Assembly (NCBI RefSeq): GCF_002150785.1
Contig: NZ_MTAZ01000004.1
Location: 434,001 to 498,000 of the forward strand
Length of the DNA stretch: 64,000 bases
Reading direction: 5' to 3'
Source of the DNA: Arenibacter amylolyticus
GTDB lineage: Bacteria; Bacteroidota; Bacteroidia; Flavobacteriales; Flavobacteriaceae
Shown here: piece by piece, positions 62,322 through 64,000 of the stretch
Numbering within the stretch: the first letter of the stretch is position 1
Layout: every line of letters begins with the position of its first letter
Position numbers and translations under genes: made by a program
Notes under the pieces: generated by a model
Told to the model about the DNA's origin: nothing
The model's input: the letters and a program-made list of their open reading frames with translations, nothing else
Databases searched by the model: none

Positions 62322-62603
62322 CTATGAGATCTTATAATATAAAATTAGAAAGGCGGTCATTAAGGTAGCGATCAACACCCCGCGAGCCCGGTAATCCCTT
62401 TTTATTTTAAGGAAGCCAAAAAAGGCCGCAAGATTTAGGACGGCGCCTAAGGCTAATAGACTTCCTACATGTCCTTGCTGGACTGCCATACTATAGGTTT
62501 CGGCTATGCCATAGTCCGAAAAAATAAGGATATATAGTAAGGTGCCAAAGGTATTGGCAATGATTCCTACTATAAACCCGATAAGTATTTCTTTTTTAAT
62601 CAT
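62322..62603 (-). CDS. Small membrane protein of unknown function (93 aa)
   Basis: A 93-residue protein with three predicted helices (IGFIVGIIANTFGTLLYILIF, LLALGAVLNLAAFFGFL, GVLIATLMTAFLILYY). Its start overlaps the surE end by 8 nt and lpxB follows after 60 nt, so it is part of a surE-lpxB unit. I do not recognise a family. Confidence 0.75.
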   Translation of the reverse strand: MIKKEILIGFIVGIIANTFGTLLYILIFSDYGIAETYSMAVQQGHVGSLLALGAVLNLAAFFGFLKIKRDYRARGVLIATLMTAFLILYYKIS

Positions 62604-63375
62604 GCAGTTTCCAGTTATTTAGGTTCTGTATGGCATGGTAGGCCGTAAGGTCAAACTGCGTAGGTACTACGGAGATATATCCCTGGGACAGGGCAAATTC
62701 GTCCGTATCCTCCCCATTGTCCAACAACTCAAACTCTCCAGTTAGCCAATAGTATTCCTTGCCATTGGGGCTGGTTCTTTTGTCGAACTTTTCCTTCCAA
62801 TTGGCCCTGGCCTGCCTACATACCTTAATGCCTTTAGGCGCGTCTGCAGTTGTCTTGGGAATATTCACATTTAACACCACCCCTTTTGGTATCCAATGGT
62901 CCAAGGCTTGCCGTACAATTTGTTGTATTGCCTCCTTGGCTGGTTCAAAATTAGCATTCCACCCGTAATCACAGAGCGAGAAACCGATGGCTGGGATGCC
63001 TTCAATTCCCGCTTCTATAGCAGCACTCATGGTGCCGGAATAGATTACATTGATGGAAGAATTGGAACCGTGGTTAATACCGCTTACGCATAAATCCGGT
63101 TTTCTGTCTAATAACTCCCTCAATGCCAATTTCACACAGTCTGCCGGGGTTCCACTACAACTGTATTCGGCCTTAGCTCCATCATGGGTGTCTACCGTTT
63201 CTTCTTGTATATACAAGGTGCTGTCTATGGTTATTGCATGCCCCATCCCAGATTGGGGACTGTCCGGAGCTACTACAATTACATCACCTATTTCCTTCAT
63301 AAAGCGTATCAACGCCCGTAATCCCGGGGCGGTAATTCCATCATCATTGGTCACTAAAATCAAAGGTTTTGCCAT
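62596..63375 (-). CDS. surE: 5'/3'-nucleotidase SurE
   Basis: A metal-dependent phosphatase of nucleoside monophosphates, induced in stationary phase in other bacteria. The 259-residue protein has VTNDDGITAPGLRAL with the Asp pair, VAPDSPQSGMGHAIT and VSGINHGSNSSINVIYSGTMSAAIEA, all intact. It is divergent from the tail-specific protease gene, an arrangement I have often met in Bacteroidota. The leader would be about 13 nt from the predicted -7 box. Confidence 0.95.
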   Translation of the reverse strand: MAKPLILVTNDDGITAPGLRALIRFMKEIGDVIVVAPDSPQSGMGHAITIDSTLYIQEETVDTHDGAKAEYSCSGTPADCVKLALRELLDRKPDLCVSGINHGSNSSINVIYSGTMSAAIEAGIEGIPAIGFSLCDYGWNANFEPAKEAIQQIVRQALDHWIPKGVVLNVNIPKTTADAPKGIKVCRQARANWKEKFDKRTSPNGKEYYWLTGEFELLDNGEDTDEFALSQGYISVVPTQFDLTAYHAIQNLNNWKLHD

Positions 63376-63711
63376 AGTATATAATTATGTTCACAAAAAT
63401 ACGTTTTTAAAATGTTATGGATCTGCCCTGCTCTACCACTTGTGGATGAATGGCCCTAAAAATACACTAGCTCCCCCTAGTTTTTTTAAAGGTGGAGTAT
63501 TGGGTAGGATTGTGATATTAACAAAAGATTAATGGCAGTTATGCAACAAGTGGCATGATTTTTTCCTTATTTTATGCAAAATGGTATTTGAAAAGGGTTT
63601 TGAAATATAAATCTTGGTTAACAGCAGCCGTTTGATTAATTTTAATAGAATATATTAAATCCTGGCATGTGGGAATGAGACCCATGGTGGGGGTAAATTA
63701 AAAATGAATAA
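63376..63711. other. 336-nt divergent intergenic region surE/tail-specific protease
   Basis: AT-rich and non-coding. It holds the surE -7 box. On the plus strand I see no exact TAnnTTTG ahead of the protease gene; the nearest text is GGTATTTG around 63582-63589. No hairpin stands out. Confidence 0.7.
63394..63401 (-). promoter_or_regulatory. -7 box of the surE promoter
   Basis: Minus-strand TATTTTTG matches TAnnTTTG, with transcription near 63388, about 13 nt before the surE ATG. No -33 element is evident. Confidence 0.45.
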
Positions 63712-64000
63712 ATGAAAAAGAATTTAGCCTACGCATTGTTGATAATGCTGATTGCGGTTAGCTCATGTAGTTTTACTAATAAAATTGACAAATCCTTTGA
63801 TACGGACGATAAGGATAAATTATTGCTAGACCTTATTACCTATGTATTGGAACGGGGGCATTATCAGCCAACGGACATCGATGACAATTTTTCGGCAAAG
63901 GTTTTCAAGAATTTCTTTGATGTTATTGATCCTACGAAACGCTATTTTTTGGAAGCAGACATTCAGGAGTTCGAGAAGTACAAATTCCAGATAGACGATC
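63712..64000 (+). CDS. Carboxy-terminal-processing (tail-specific) protease, 5' part only
   Basis: The first 96 codons of a larger gene that runs off the right edge, translated by hand. The product starts with a lipoprotein-type signal (MKKNLAYALLIMLIAVSSC). The N-terminal Tsp region follows, with LITYVLERGHYQPTDIDDNFS and DVIDPTKRYFLEADIQEFE, the usual N-terminus of Prc/Tsp proteases of about 700 residues. The PDZ and Ser/Lys protease parts lie beyond the window. It is divergent from surE. Confidence 0.85.
   Translation, partial: MKKNLAYALLIMLIAVSSCSFTNKIDKSFDTDDKDKLLLDLITYVLERGHYQPTDIDDNFSAKVFKNFFDVIDPTKRYFLEADIQEFEKYKFQIDD

Noticed and set aside
1-64000. Window starts with a BamHI site (GGATCC) and ends in GATC, suggesting a cloned insert
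   Set aside because: GGATCC also occurs inside the window (for example near 10872), the length is a round number, and both edge genes are simply cut. The site is compatible with chance.

Overview
The window is a chromosome segment of a member of the Flavobacteriaceae (Bacteroidota). The evidence is internal. There is a SusC-type TonB-dependent transporter, an arginine operon with the N-acylornithine carbamoyltransferase branch, a mevalonate pathway with a GYDIA-type GHMP kinase, and a gene set typical of flavobacterial arsenosugar clusters. Many upstream regions carry the Bacteroidota -7 promoter box TAnnTTTG, and Shine-Dalgarno sequences are generally weak or absent. Coding density is high. 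I see no insertion sequences, prophage, CRISPR array or rRNA; there is one tRNA gene. The first gene (SusC) and the last gene (tail-specific protease) run off the window edges.

Layout. 1-6.4 kb: a starch/maltose locus with susC divergent from lacI, pgmB and a GH13 amylase. A LacI-type operator lies inside the susC leader. 6.4-10.7 kb: a glycerophosphodiesterase, a BaiN-type flavoprotein, then glpK-glpF on the other strand. 10.7-11.3 kb: a non-coding stretch with a folded element that looks like a structured RNA. 11.3-17.4 kb: TspO, mevalonate genes (mvaD, mevalonate kinase), a UbiA prenyltransferase, an RluB-type pseudouridine synthase, a secreted unknown and a SMUG2-type DNA glycosylase. 17.5-27.6 kb: a ten-gene arginine/proline operon on the minus strand, GNAT-argG-argC-proC-argD-proB-argF'-argB-argE-argH, with an intrinsic terminator between argC and proC. 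27.8-34.6 kb: three envelope glycosyltransferases, then a membrane polyferredoxin paired with an FAD oxidoreductase. 34.8-37.0 kb: a GH113-like lipoprotein and an N-acetylmuramoyl-L-alanine amidase.

37.0-41.9 kb: an arsenosugar-type cluster (rhodanese, TIGR04282-type GT, purine nucleoside phosphorylase, ArsM, DUF547, TIGR04283-type GT) without the radical SAM enzyme ArsS. 42.0-50.0 kb: tRNA-Phe, then an envelope gene run (coaX, outer-membrane protein, TPR protein, lptC, a small membrane protein, CNNM/CBS protein, PpiD-like isomerase). 50.1-52.4 kb: GYDIA kinase and HMG-CoA reductase, the second part of the mevalonate pathway. 52.6-58.5 kb: a peptide-use operon with a DPP-IV-type peptidase and two POT transporters. 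58.5-63.4 kb: comEC, an NlpC/P60 lipoprotein, lpxB, a small membrane protein and surE, divergent from the tail-specific protease.

Points that deserve a second look are the folded intergenic element at about 11.06-11.20 kb, the arsenosugar cluster lacking ArsS, the GNAT protein heading the arginine operon as a candidate N-acylglutamate synthase, the GYDIA kinase as candidate phosphomevalonate kinase, the POT transporter with a roughly 140-residue hydrophilic insert, and an intrinsic terminator embedded in the 3' coding end of comEC. All assignments come from reading the sequence; no database search was run.
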